Positions 38,347-46,409 of a DNA stretch of 60,021 nucleotides are shown here, one piece after another. The notes beneath the pieces were generated by a model that ran no database searches, had not been told where the DNA came from, and saw only the letters and a program-made list of their open reading frames with translations. The stretch covers positions 1 through 60,021 of the forward strand of contig NZ_AYYI01000032.1 in assembly GCF_001436505.1 (NCBI RefSeq), written 5' to 3'. The translations under genes and the position numbers were made by a program. This DNA comes from Loigolactobacillus rennini DSM 20253. Lineage in GTDB: Bacteria > Bacillota > Bacilli > Lactobacillales > Lactobacillaceae. How positions within the stretch are numbered: position 1 is the stretch's first letter; every line of letters begins with the position of its first letter.

Positions 38347-38814
38347 TTACCCCGCGGTAAATGCGCGGTATAGTTGATAAACAATCACTGCCGAACAAAT
38401 TACAACCACCAATACATTAGCAAATAAAGTAAATAATTCATTGCTTGCAAAATGCTTAATATCAGGGACATGTTCGCCTTTACGCCTAATTTTGATATTA
38501 AAATAACAGCCAGCTGAAATCAACAAGCTTGCAAACGGAATAATGTATAGCGCATTTTTATTGACCACCAGGCCATCTCCTAGTGGTACACGGTCTGATA
38601 ATAATGGTGATGTCAAAGTAATGATGATTAGTGGTATAAATGAAATAAACTCACTCCAGCCAAAACGGTGATAAGCCAAATCATGTGCCCATTTGGGTAA
38701 TGCCGCAATTGATTTTTGCTGTTCGTGCATCCGGTTCACAATTTTTGCTGCATTCTTCTGCGCCGCAGCTTCTACTCGAGGACTGTTTGCTTTATTCTTT
38801 TTGTGCTTACTCAT
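38347..38814 (-). CDS. Small membrane protein of unknown function
   Basis: A 155-residue protein I do not recognise. Residues 1-50 are cytoplasmic-looking, Lys-rich and then Ala/Gln-rich; three hydrophobic segments follow (about 57-70, 88-103 and 127-148), with a basic loop IKIRRKGEHVPDIKH between the last two. GGAGG lies upstream. It sits between EIIC (89-base gap) and mupG (28-base gap) on the same strand, so it probably works with that sugar system, but no function can be named. Confidence 0.75.
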   Translation of the reverse strand: MSKHKKNKANSPRVEAAAQKNAAKIVNRMHEQQKSIAALPKWAHDLAYHRFGWSEFISFIPLIIITLTSPLLSDRVPLGDGLVVNKNALYIIPFASLLISAGCYFNIKIRRKGEHVPDIKHFASNELFTLFANVLVVVICSAVIVYQLYRAFTAG

Positions 38815-38903
38815 AACAACACCTCCTTGTTGACCATTTCAAATCATTGTAATCACTAACTTTAATAAAAAAATCTGCCCATAACCGGCAGATTTTTTAC
38901 CTC

Positions 38904-40229
38904 CTAATCGGTTGCTGTCTTGCTATCAGCTGCTTCTTCAGCGGCAATTTTTGCTTCTTTCCGCAAAGCTTGCCGATCAGCAAATCTAAAGAATGGATAA
39001 TAGATAGCAGCACCCACAAAGAAGTTAACCACTTGAACAATTGAACCCGAAATATGTCCAGTTGCCAGATAACCAGAAATAATCGGCGGTGTTGTCCAAG
39101 GCACGGCAACCCCAATCGTTTTAGCAACCAAACCAAATTTCATGGAATAATACGTTACAACCACTGAAATTAACGGTACGATGATGAACGGAATCGCCAT
39201 AATCGGGTTTAATACAATTGGCAACCCAAACATGATTGGTTCGTTAATGTTAAATAGTGCAGGTACCCCAGATAGTTTACCAATGGCTTTCAAGTTAGCT
39301 GATTTAGCTAAAAACATCATCATTAAAGCTAGCGAAATCGTCTGGCCAGAAGCCCCCGCATGAACGAAGTTATCAACAAATTGTTGGTTAACAATGTTAG
39401 GAATTTCTTTATGTGCTTTAACAGCTGCCGCATTTTCACCCATTTGACCTAACCAAATTGGTGCCATAATACCACCAACAACATTAGCCCCATGAATACC
39501 AAATAGCCACAAGAAAGAAACAAAGAACTCGGCAACTAATGCACCCCAGATGGAACCACCAACTGCTGTCAGCGGCTTAGTTAAAATCACCGTAATGACA
39601 TTCGGGATGGTTTTAAAGAAAGTAAAGCTGATACCTAAACGGATTGCCCAAACCAATAAGATAATCAAAAAGCCTGGAATTAAAGCAGAAAATGCATTAC
39701 CAACCGCTGGTGGAACAGTATCTGGCATGTGAAATTGCCAATTTTTGTGGATCATCCAAACATATAAATCAGTGATAAACAAGCCAATCAGCAATGCTTC
39801 AAACAAACCTTGTGCCCCTAATTGTGTTAAAGGAACCCAAGCGGCACCAGCACTATCCACTTTTAACGGAATCGTTAACATAAATGCACCTAAGGAGATA
39901 ATGCTAGCAGATAACGGATCTACATCCCGGTACGATTGTGCTAACCGGTATGAAATCCCCACTACTGCCACCATGCCAATGATGGCAAAGGTCGCATTAG
40001 TTGCCCAACTGACAATGGTTGCCCAATTAGGTCCAAAAATAGATGTCATCCAATCCAAATAAGCTGGAATCGGAAATTGAGAAATGATCATAAAAACAGA
40101 ACCAATGATGATCAGTGGCATAACTAGTGCAAAACCATCACGCAAAGCCACTAAATGACGAGATGCCGCAATCTTACCAGTCAGCGGAATCAACTTATCA
40201 TTTACAAAGCTCGACTTTTTCTCACTCAC
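38904..40229 (-). CDS. celB: PTS lactose/cellobiose-family EIIC permease
   Basis: A 441-residue EIIC with about ten membrane segments. LVALRDGFALVMPLIIIGSVFMIIS near residue 24 and FNINEPIMFGLPIVLNP near 320 are the family motifs. The start is GTG, with AGGGGGC six bases upstream. It stands in a group with an RpiR regulator, a small membrane protein and a MupG-like hydrolase, without its own EIIA or EIIB; the EIIA and EIIB at 42.8-43.5 kb could serve it. Substrate unknown; a beta-linked disaccharide such as a GlcNAc- or MurNAc-containing sugar is possible. Confidence 0.92.
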   Translation of the reverse strand: MSEKKSSFVNDKLIPLTGKIAASRHLVALRDGFALVMPLIIIGSVFMIISQFPIPAYLDWMTSIFGPNWATIVSWATNATFAIIGMVAVVGISYRLAQSYRDVDPLSASIISLGAFMLTIPLKVDSAGAAWVPLTQLGAQGLFEALLIGLFITDLYVWMIHKNWQFHMPDTVPPAVGNAFSALIPGFLIILLVWAIRLGISFTFFKTIPNVITVILTKPLTAVGGSIWGALVAEFFVSFLWLFGIHGANVVGGIMAPIWLGQMGENAAAVKAHKEIPNIVNQQFVDNFVHAGASGQTISLALMMMFLAKSANLKAIGKLSGVPALFNINEPIMFGLPIVLNPIMAIPFIIVPLISVVVTYYSMKFGLVAKTIGVAVPWTTPPIISGYLATGHISGSIVQVVNFFVGAAIYYPFFRFADRQALRKEAKIAAEEAADSKTATD

Positions 40230-40311
40230 AACAAAGCCCCCTATATTTTGGCTTGTAGTTTTAATAAATAGCAGTTTACCTAAAACATAATGAATGACTA
40301 CAAACCAAGTA

Positions 40312-40346
40312 TTTGTTGAAGCAAATATGGATACGCTTTCAACAAA
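40312..40346. repeat. Inverted repeat around a cre-like site upstream of EIIC
   Basis: TTTGTTGAAGC (40312-40322) and GCTTTCAACAAA (40335-40346) are inverted copies differing by one T. The right arm overlaps the consensus catabolite-response element at 40327-40342. Confidence 0.55.
40327..40342 (-). promoter_or_regulatory. Catabolite response element (cre) upstream of EIIC
   Basis: TTGAAAGCGTATCCAT on the minus strand matches WTGNAANCGNWNNCAW at every fixed position, so CcpA binding is likely. It lies downstream of the best -10 candidate (TATACA, 40374-40379, with TTTTCT at 40397-40402), where it would block elongation. Confidence 0.78.
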
Positions 40347-40432
40347 GATAAATGTACCACCAAAGATTAAGCTTGTATATCGTTTTCACATGAATAAGAA
40401 AATGTACTGTACAAAAAAATATGTTTTATAAC

Positions 40433-40446
40433 TGGAACATATTCCA
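40433..40446. promoter_or_regulatory. Candidate RpiR operator downstream of rpiR and upstream of EIIC
   Basis: TGGAACATATTCCA, an inverted repeat with five-base arms. A nearly identical GGAACAAATTCC lies upstream of rpiR (41270-41281). Confidence 0.6.
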
Positions 40447-40449
40447 AAG

Positions 40450-41196
40450 CTAAGTCGCAGGGTGTGCGGTGATTTTTTGATAAGTTAACCCCGCAATTTG
40501 TTCAAGTAAAAAGACAACTGGTAACTGTGTAGTAAAACGATCTACTTTATTATGTGACTGAGGAATGTTATAGGCAATATCAAAATCAACTAATTGGGCC
40601 ACTGTCGAATAAGCATCAGCCGTAATTGCCAATGTACTAGCACCGTGCTCTTTATAAAAACGTGCTTGCCGCAAGACACCTTCAGTTTCTCCAGACACTG
40701 ACAACAAAACCAATAAAATGTCATGAAAATCCCGATTGACTACTGGAATGGTGCGAAAAGGATCCGCTAAAGCCAAAGAGTAGATCCCATAATTTGAAAA
40801 TAAACGACCACCATATTGCGCCAAGCTACCACTAATTCCCAAGCCAAAAAAGATGGTCGTTTCAGCAGCTGCTGCCATTGCTGATGCACGCTCAATTTGC
40901 TCATTGAAATGTTGGTCACTAAGCTGGGCAAAGAACTGTTTTATGGGTGTTAAATTTTGTGCTACAGGTTGTTGTGCTTCTTGCTTATGTTCTTGCTTGA
41001 CGGCAAATTTAAATTCTGAAAACCCACTGTAACCTACTTTTTTTAAGAAGCGTAAAATTGTGGTAGCCGACACATGACTTTGTTGGGCCATTTGTCGGAT
41101 GGTCAAATTTTCAATGTCATTAGGATGACTGATAATAAATTTATAAACAGTCATTTCTAATTGATTTAACGAACGAATTTGTTGGTAAGAAAACAT
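40450..41196 (-). CDS. RpiR/MurR-family transcriptional regulator
   Basis: A 248-residue regulator with an N-terminal helix-turn-helix (MAQQSHVSATTILRFLKKVGYSGFSEFK-like, about 38-66) and a C-terminal SIS sugar-phosphate-binding domain (about 105-235, with FFGLGISGSLAQYGG). The ATG at 41194-41196 has AAAGGG ahead. MurR of the S. aureus mup operon belongs to the same family, which fits the nearby DUF871 gene. It probably controls itself and the EIIC-mupG genes through the paired motif at 40433 and 41270. Confidence 0.88.
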   Translation of the reverse strand: MFSYQQIRSLNQLEMTVYKFIISHPNDIENLTIRQMAQQSHVSATTILRFLKKVGYSGFSEFKFAVKQEHKQEAQQPVAQNLTPIKQFFAQLSDQHFNEQIERASAMAAAAETTIFFGLGISGSLAQYGGRLFSNYGIYSLALADPFRTIPVVNRDFHDILLVLLSVSGETEGVLRQARFYKEHGASTLAITADAYSTVAQLVDFDIAYNIPQSHNKVDRFTTQLPVVFLLEQIAGLTYQKITAHPAT

Positions 41197-41269
41197 GTCA
41201 GCACCCTTTCCCACATAAAAGGCTAAACAAATCAGGTTAAATTAAGTTTATCATATTTTTTAATAGGTA

Positions 41270-41281
41270 GGAACAAATTCC
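41270..41281. promoter_or_regulatory. Candidate RpiR operator upstream of rpiR
   Basis: GGAACAAATTCC, matching the motif at 40433-40446 in 11 of 12 positions; followed on the minus strand, 15 bases on, by TATGAT, a possible -10. Confidence 0.6.
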
Positions 41282-41373
41282 ACATATTGGTGCCAATTTT
41301 TAAAAAAACGCATACCAAACAGTTCACCGCCCCGCTTAGCGCACTAAACCATTTAATATACGTTTTCAGTGAC

Positions 41374-42834
<1,461 letters not shown>

Positions 42835-43170
42835 TTAATCTTTTGTTTGGTCCAATCGTTTATACAAAGCAACAATTTCACCAGCTAGGTCACGAAACGT
42901 AATCGCATTCATAATGTGATCTTGTGAATGGACCATCAGTAATGTAACCTTAGCATGCTTCCCATTTGCTTCAGCTGTTAGCATATCCGTTTGTGCATTA
43001 TGCGCATCAACTAAAAATTGATCTGCTTCCGCTAATTTTGCATCTGCAGTTTTAAAATCACCTTTTTTAGCCGCATCAATCGCTTCAAATGCTGAACTTT
43101 TCGCATTGCCACCGTTTACAATTAAGCCCATTACAGTTTGTAAATTATCGTCTTTTTCGGTCTCTGCCAT
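42835..43170 (-). CDS. celC: PTS lactose/cellobiose-family EIIA
   Basis: A 111-residue helical phosphocarrier taking phosphate from HPr to EIIB. The phosphorylated histidine is in LLMVHSQDHIMN (His81), and NGGNAKSSAFEAI near the N-terminus is typical of the trimeric family. The ATG at 43168-43170 has AAGGAG seven bases upstream; a TTG two codons earlier is the alternative. It is the only EIIA in the window and may serve both EIIB and all three sugar systems here. Confidence 0.94.
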   Translation of the reverse strand: MAETEKDDNLQTVMGLIVNGGNAKSSAFEAIDAAKKGDFKTADAKLAEADQFLVDAHNAQTDMLTAEANGKHAKVTLLMVHSQDHIMNAITFRDLAGEIVALYKRLDQTKD

Positions 43171-43190
43171 AATCAATCTCCTTTTAACAA

Positions 43191-43514
43191 CTAATCTGCA
43201 TCAGTTTTTTTAATTAACGCTAATGCCGCTTGCAAAACTTTTTCACCATTCATCATGCCATAGTCCTGCATGTTAATGACTTCCACTGGAATCTCTAAAC
43301 GATCCTGAAAGTTTTTTAACATATAACGGACTTGCGGGCCAAGCATTAAAACATCAGGATGTTTTTTATCTAATTCGTTATCTGCATCAGAAGCTGAAGT
43401 TGCAAAGATTTCAATGTCAATTTTATCTGCTGCTGCCGCCTTTTGCATTTTTGAAACTAATAAACTAGTTGACATCCCCGCTGCACAAACTAACATAATT
43501 GTTTTTTCAGCCAT
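43191..43514 (-). CDS. celA: PTS lactose/cellobiose-family EIIB
   Basis: A 107-residue EIIB with the phosphorylated cysteine in LVCAAGMSTSLL (Cys10) and the GPQVRYML and MQDYGMMNGEK motifs. The second of two close ATGs is chosen (43512-43514), giving seven bases from GGAG. First gene of the operon; promoter and likely operators lie in the 128-base gap to the divergent GntR gene. Close paralogue of the EIIB at 3750-4070. Confidence 0.94.
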   Translation of the reverse strand: MAEKTIMLVCAAGMSTSLLVSKMQKAAAADKIDIEIFATSASDADNELDKKHPDVLMLGPQVRYMLKNFQDRLEIPVEVINMQDYGMMNGEKVLQAALALIKKTDAD

Positions 43515-43549
43515 ATTCATTCTCCTTTAGGTTATAATAGAAGTTGCGG

Positions 43550-43577
43550 TTGACATCTTAACCGCTTTCATTACAAT
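43550..43577 (+). promoter_or_regulatory. Promoter of the GntR gene at 43643
   Basis: TTGACA (43550-43555), 16-bp spacer, TACAAT (43572-43577). Its spacer is also a cre-like sequence on the other strand (ATGAAAGCGGTTAAGA, 10 of 12 fixed positions). Confidence 0.65.
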
Positions 43578-43580
43578 GAA

Positions 43581-43609
43581 AGTATAACTCGTAGGTACCA
43601 ATTTGACAA
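43581..43609 (-). promoter_or_regulatory. Promoter of the EIIB-EIIA-GH1 operon
   Basis: TTGTCA (43604-43609), 17-bp spacer, TATACT (43581-43586) on the minus strand. GTACCA direct repeats at 43595-43600 (in the spacer) and 43610-43615 (just upstream of the -35) are candidate GntR sites; the cre-like sequence lies just downstream of the start point. Confidence 0.75.
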
Positions 43610-43642
43610 GTACCATTCAATTAATTAAAGGGGGAATTTTTA

Positions 43643-44350
43643 GTGTACCATGATATTGCTGATGATATTACTAAGGCGATCAACGATGGCACCTTTACTA
43701 AAAAATTACCGACTGAAGTGCAACTGATGGCGCGCTACAATGTAAGTCGCAATACCATCCGTAAAGCAATCGATTTAGTCTACCAAAAAGGATTATTACG
43801 CCGAGTTCAAGGTAGTGGCTATTTCGTTAACGACATTAGTTTGACCCATAAAACCGTCATCAATTTATCTGTCGGCGCTGGCCAGCCTTTACATTCAGAA
43901 GATAGCCAGCTAGTGTCAAAAGTGGTCACTTTCGATAAAATTAAAGCTGATGCCGCAATGGCAAAACGGGTAGGAATCGCCACTGATAGCGAACTTTATC
44001 GCGTGATCCGATTACGTTACCTAAACGGCATTCCCTACTGTTTAGAACACGCTCATTATCTACGTTCTGAAGTGCCATTTTTATCAGCTGATAGTGTCCG
44101 CCACTCAATTTTTTCTTTTTTAAGGGAAAATTACGGCATCAGTGCCAATAATAGTGAAGACTACATTTCTCTTGAAAAATTAGCCGCTGATCAAGCTGAC
44201 TTATTAAAATTACCTACTGAAACGCCGGTTTTAACCATGAGCCAAATGAACTTTTACGGCAATAACATTTTATTTAATTTTTCAACCACCCATTATGTCT
44301 ATCCGGGACTTAACTTTTATTTTCATTCTGCCAATTTGACTAGTAACTAG
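43643..44350 (+). CDS. GntR-family regulator with UTRA domain
   Basis: A 235-residue regulator with a winged helix at about 1-65 (VSRNTIRKAIDLVYQKGLLRRVQGSGYFV) and a UTRA effector domain (about 85-232). The start is GTG 43643-43645, with AAAGGGGGA ahead. It is transcribed away from the EIIB-EIIA-GH1 operon and is its probable regulator, sensing a sugar phosphate. It lies convergent with the Cof-type phosphatase gene. Not closely similar to the GntR protein at 2.9 kb. Confidence 0.9.
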   Translation: MYHDIADDITKAINDGTFTKKLPTEVQLMARYNVSRNTIRKAIDLVYQKGLLRRVQGSGYFVNDISLTHKTVINLSVGAGQPLHSEDSQLVSKVVTFDKIKADAAMAKRVGIATDSELYRVIRLRYLNGIPYCLEHAHYLRSEVPFLSADSVRHSIFSFLRENYGISANNSEDYISLEKLAADQADLLKLPTETPVLTMSQMNFYGNNILFNFSTTHYVYPGLNFYFHSANLTSN

Positions 44351-44382
44351 CTAGCAAAAATAGACTAGCATAACTGTTTACA

Positions 44383-45192
44383 TTAATTTGCAATTGCTGT
44401 CTTCCGTAAAATTTTGGCCACCCCATCTTGATCATGGTCAATTGTCTGTCGCCACGCAACTTGTTTAATTCGGGGTAAAGCATTCCCCATCGCGACGCCA
44501 TAGCCGACATCGCGAATCATTTCATAATCATTTTCATAGTCGCCAAAACACATAAAGTTAGCCATATCAAGATTTGCGTGCGCTGCAATCAACGCTAAGG
44601 CAGCACTTTTGTGTACACCAGGCGCTGTCGCTTCATAAAAATAACGTCCAGAACGTACAAAATGCAATGGTAGCTGACCTGCTGCTTTAACAGCTTGTCT
44701 AATACCAGTGAAATTAAAGTGAATCAAGTTAAACGTGAATTTATAAAATTTATTGCCTTGCTCAATTAATGTTTTCAACTGTGCCTCAGAGTGTAAAGTT
44801 AGCCGCGGAGCTTTAATAGCAGCCGCTTTCCCAGATAATAGATCTGGCTGGTAAACCCAAATTTTTTCTAAGCCACAAATACATAAACGTACTCGCCAGC
44901 GTTTTGCAAGTTGAAAAGCAACAAGTAATTGTTGTGGTGGCAATGCCGTTTTTTGCAATAACTGATTTTGTGGATCATAGATAACGGCACCATTTAAACA
45001 AACACGGTATCCAGGGACTTTTAATGTTTGCTCAAATAAAGCGGCAACAGTTGGCAACGTCCGCCCGGAACAAATAGCCAGTTGAATTCCTTGTGCACTG
45101 GCTTGGCGTAATGCCTGCTGATTTGCCAATGAAATTTGACTATGGTCGTTAAATAACGTCCCGTCCAAATCAGTTCCAATTAGAGAAATCAT
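44383..45192 (-). CDS. Cof-type HAD-superfamily phosphatase
   Basis: A 269-residue HAD hydrolase of the Cof/IIB cap group, expected to remove phosphate from sugar phosphates or flavin mononucleotide. The nucleophile and acid aspartates are Asp8 and Asp10 in GTDLDGTLF; CFGDYENDYEMI near residue 215 gives the Mg2+-binding aspartates, with Tyr where Asn is common in GDxxND. The ATG at 45190-45192 has AAAGGAG eight bases upstream; a longer open frame upstream lies in the divergent promoter region. Substrate unknown. Confidence 0.88.
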   Translation of the reverse strand: MISLIGTDLDGTLFNDHSQISLANQQALRQASAQGIQLAICSGRTLPTVAALFEQTLKVPGYRVCLNGAVIYDPQNQLLQKTALPPQQLLVAFQLAKRWRVRLCICGLEKIWVYQPDLLSGKAAAIKAPRLTLHSEAQLKTLIEQGNKFYKFTFNLIHFNFTGIRQAVKAAGQLPLHFVRSGRYFYEATAPGVHKSAALALIAAHANLDMANFMCFGDYENDYEMIRDVGYGVAMGNALPRIKQVAWRQTIDHDQDGVAKILRKTAIAN

Positions 45193-45250
45193 TTCGCGTA
45201 CTCCTTTATTACAAGTATCATTTTCTGTCATCACTTTATCGTGCTGGTTA

Positions 45251-45279
45251 TTGCACTCAGTAAGCGGCTTCATTATAAT
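45251..45279 (+). promoter_or_regulatory. Promoter of the 2-hydroxyacid dehydrogenase gene
   Basis: TTGCAC (45251-45256), 17-bp spacer, TATAAT (45274-45279). The -10 lies inside the palindrome CATTATAATG. Confidence 0.75.
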
Positions 45280-45322
45280 GAGCTTATAGACTTGCAGTAA
45301 CCCACGATAAGGAGGCCATAAC

Positions 45323-46282
45323 ATGGCAAAAGTTTATCTCTCTGCAAAATTACCGCAAATTGCTGGCCAGTTACTCGAAGTAGCCAATATCGATTATGAC
45401 GTTTTTTCAGGCACTGGACTCATCACTAAAGCACAATTAATTGCACACATGCAGAACTGTCAAGTTTTGATTACACCACTGTCCACACAAGTTGACCAAG
45501 AAGTGATCGCTGCGGCGCCAAATTTAAAGCTCATTGCAAATTTTGGTGCTGGTTTTAACAACATTGACGTGAAATATGCACGGCAGCACAACATTGACGT
45601 CACCAATACACCAGCGGTGTCCTCAACTGCCACGGCTGAAATTGCCAGTGGTTTGGTCATCGCTTTGTTGCGCCGCATTGTTGAAGGCGATCGGACAATG
45701 CACACTGTCGGTTTTGATGGCTGGGCACCCCTGTTCTTTTTAGGCCATGAGCTAGCTGGCAAAACTTTAGGAATTGTCGGTTTAGGCAGTATTGGTAAGG
45801 GTGTTGCGCAGCGGTTACATGCGTTCAACATGAAAATCATTTACACCCAACGGCACCAAGCTGCGCCTGCAGTAGAAGCGCAGTATGCTGCTGAGTACAA
45901 ATCATTGGACGAGTTACTGACTCAATCCGACGTGATCACCTTACATTGCCCTTTAACACCAGCAACCCATCATTTAATTGACGCGGCCGAATTAGCTAAA
46001 ATGAAACACAGCGCTTTTTTGATTAACTGTGCCCGGGGACCGGTCATCAACGAAGCTGCTTTACTAACAGCATTGCAAAATAAAGAAATCGCTGGTGCGG
46101 CATTAGATGTTTATGAAGCCGAACCTAAGGTTGCCCCAGAATTCAAAACACTAAGCAATGTCATTTTAACGCCACACATTGGTAACGCTTCGTTTGAAGC
46201 ACGAGATGCAATGGCCAAAATTGTCGCTGACAATGCTGTAAAAGTATTAAATGGCCAAACAGCACTGCACATTATTAATTAA
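45323..46282 (+). CDS. D-isomer-specific 2-hydroxyacid dehydrogenase
   Basis: A 319-residue NAD(P)-dependent dehydrogenase. The Rossmann motif is GIVGLGSIG (about 150-158); the catalytic Arg238 (NCARGP), Glu in YEAEP (265/267) and His285 (TPHIGN) are present. It may act on glyoxylate, hydroxypyruvate or branched 2-oxo acids; D-lactate dehydrogenase is less likely, given the motifs. AAGGAGG precedes the ATG. Divergent from the Cof-type gene and ended by a strong bidirectional terminator. Confidence 0.9.
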   Translation: MAKVYLSAKLPQIAGQLLEVANIDYDVFSGTGLITKAQLIAHMQNCQVLITPLSTQVDQEVIAAAPNLKLIANFGAGFNNIDVKYARQHNIDVTNTPAVSSTATAEIASGLVIALLRRIVEGDRTMHTVGFDGWAPLFFLGHELAGKTLGIVGLGSIGKGVAQRLHAFNMKIIYTQRHQAAPAVEAQYAAEYKSLDELLTQSDVITLHCPLTPATHHLIDAAELAKMKHSAFLINCARGPVINEAALLTALQNKEIAGAALDVYEAEPKVAPEFKTLSNVILTPHIGNASFEARDAMAKIVADNAVKVLNGQTALHIIN

Positions 46283-46353
46283 GCATACACCAATCACAAT
46301 TTAGAGGCAAAATTCAATTTTATCACGGATGAAATCGTTTGAATAGCAAATAA

Positions 46354-46387
46354 AAAAAGCACGGCAGCTAATACTGCCGTGCTTTTT
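46354..46387. terminator. Bidirectional terminator between the dehydrogenase and rpoC
   Basis: AAAAAGCACGGCAG (46354-46367) pairs with CTGCCGTGCTTTTT (46374-46387), loop CTAATA. A tracts and T tracts on both sides serve both convergent genes. Confidence 0.95.
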
Positions 46388-46409
46388 GACTAATCCGAAT
46401 CAACTTCGT

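Noticed and set aside
44351-44382. CTAGCTAG/CTAGC repeats between the GntR and Cof-type genes as a terminator
   Set aside because: The stem is short and no U tract follows on either strand.
45193-45324. 44-codon extension of the Cof-type phosphatase
   Set aside because: It crosses the divergent promoter region and the start of the neighbouring gene; the ATG at 45192 has a good ribosome binding site and gives the normal N-terminus.
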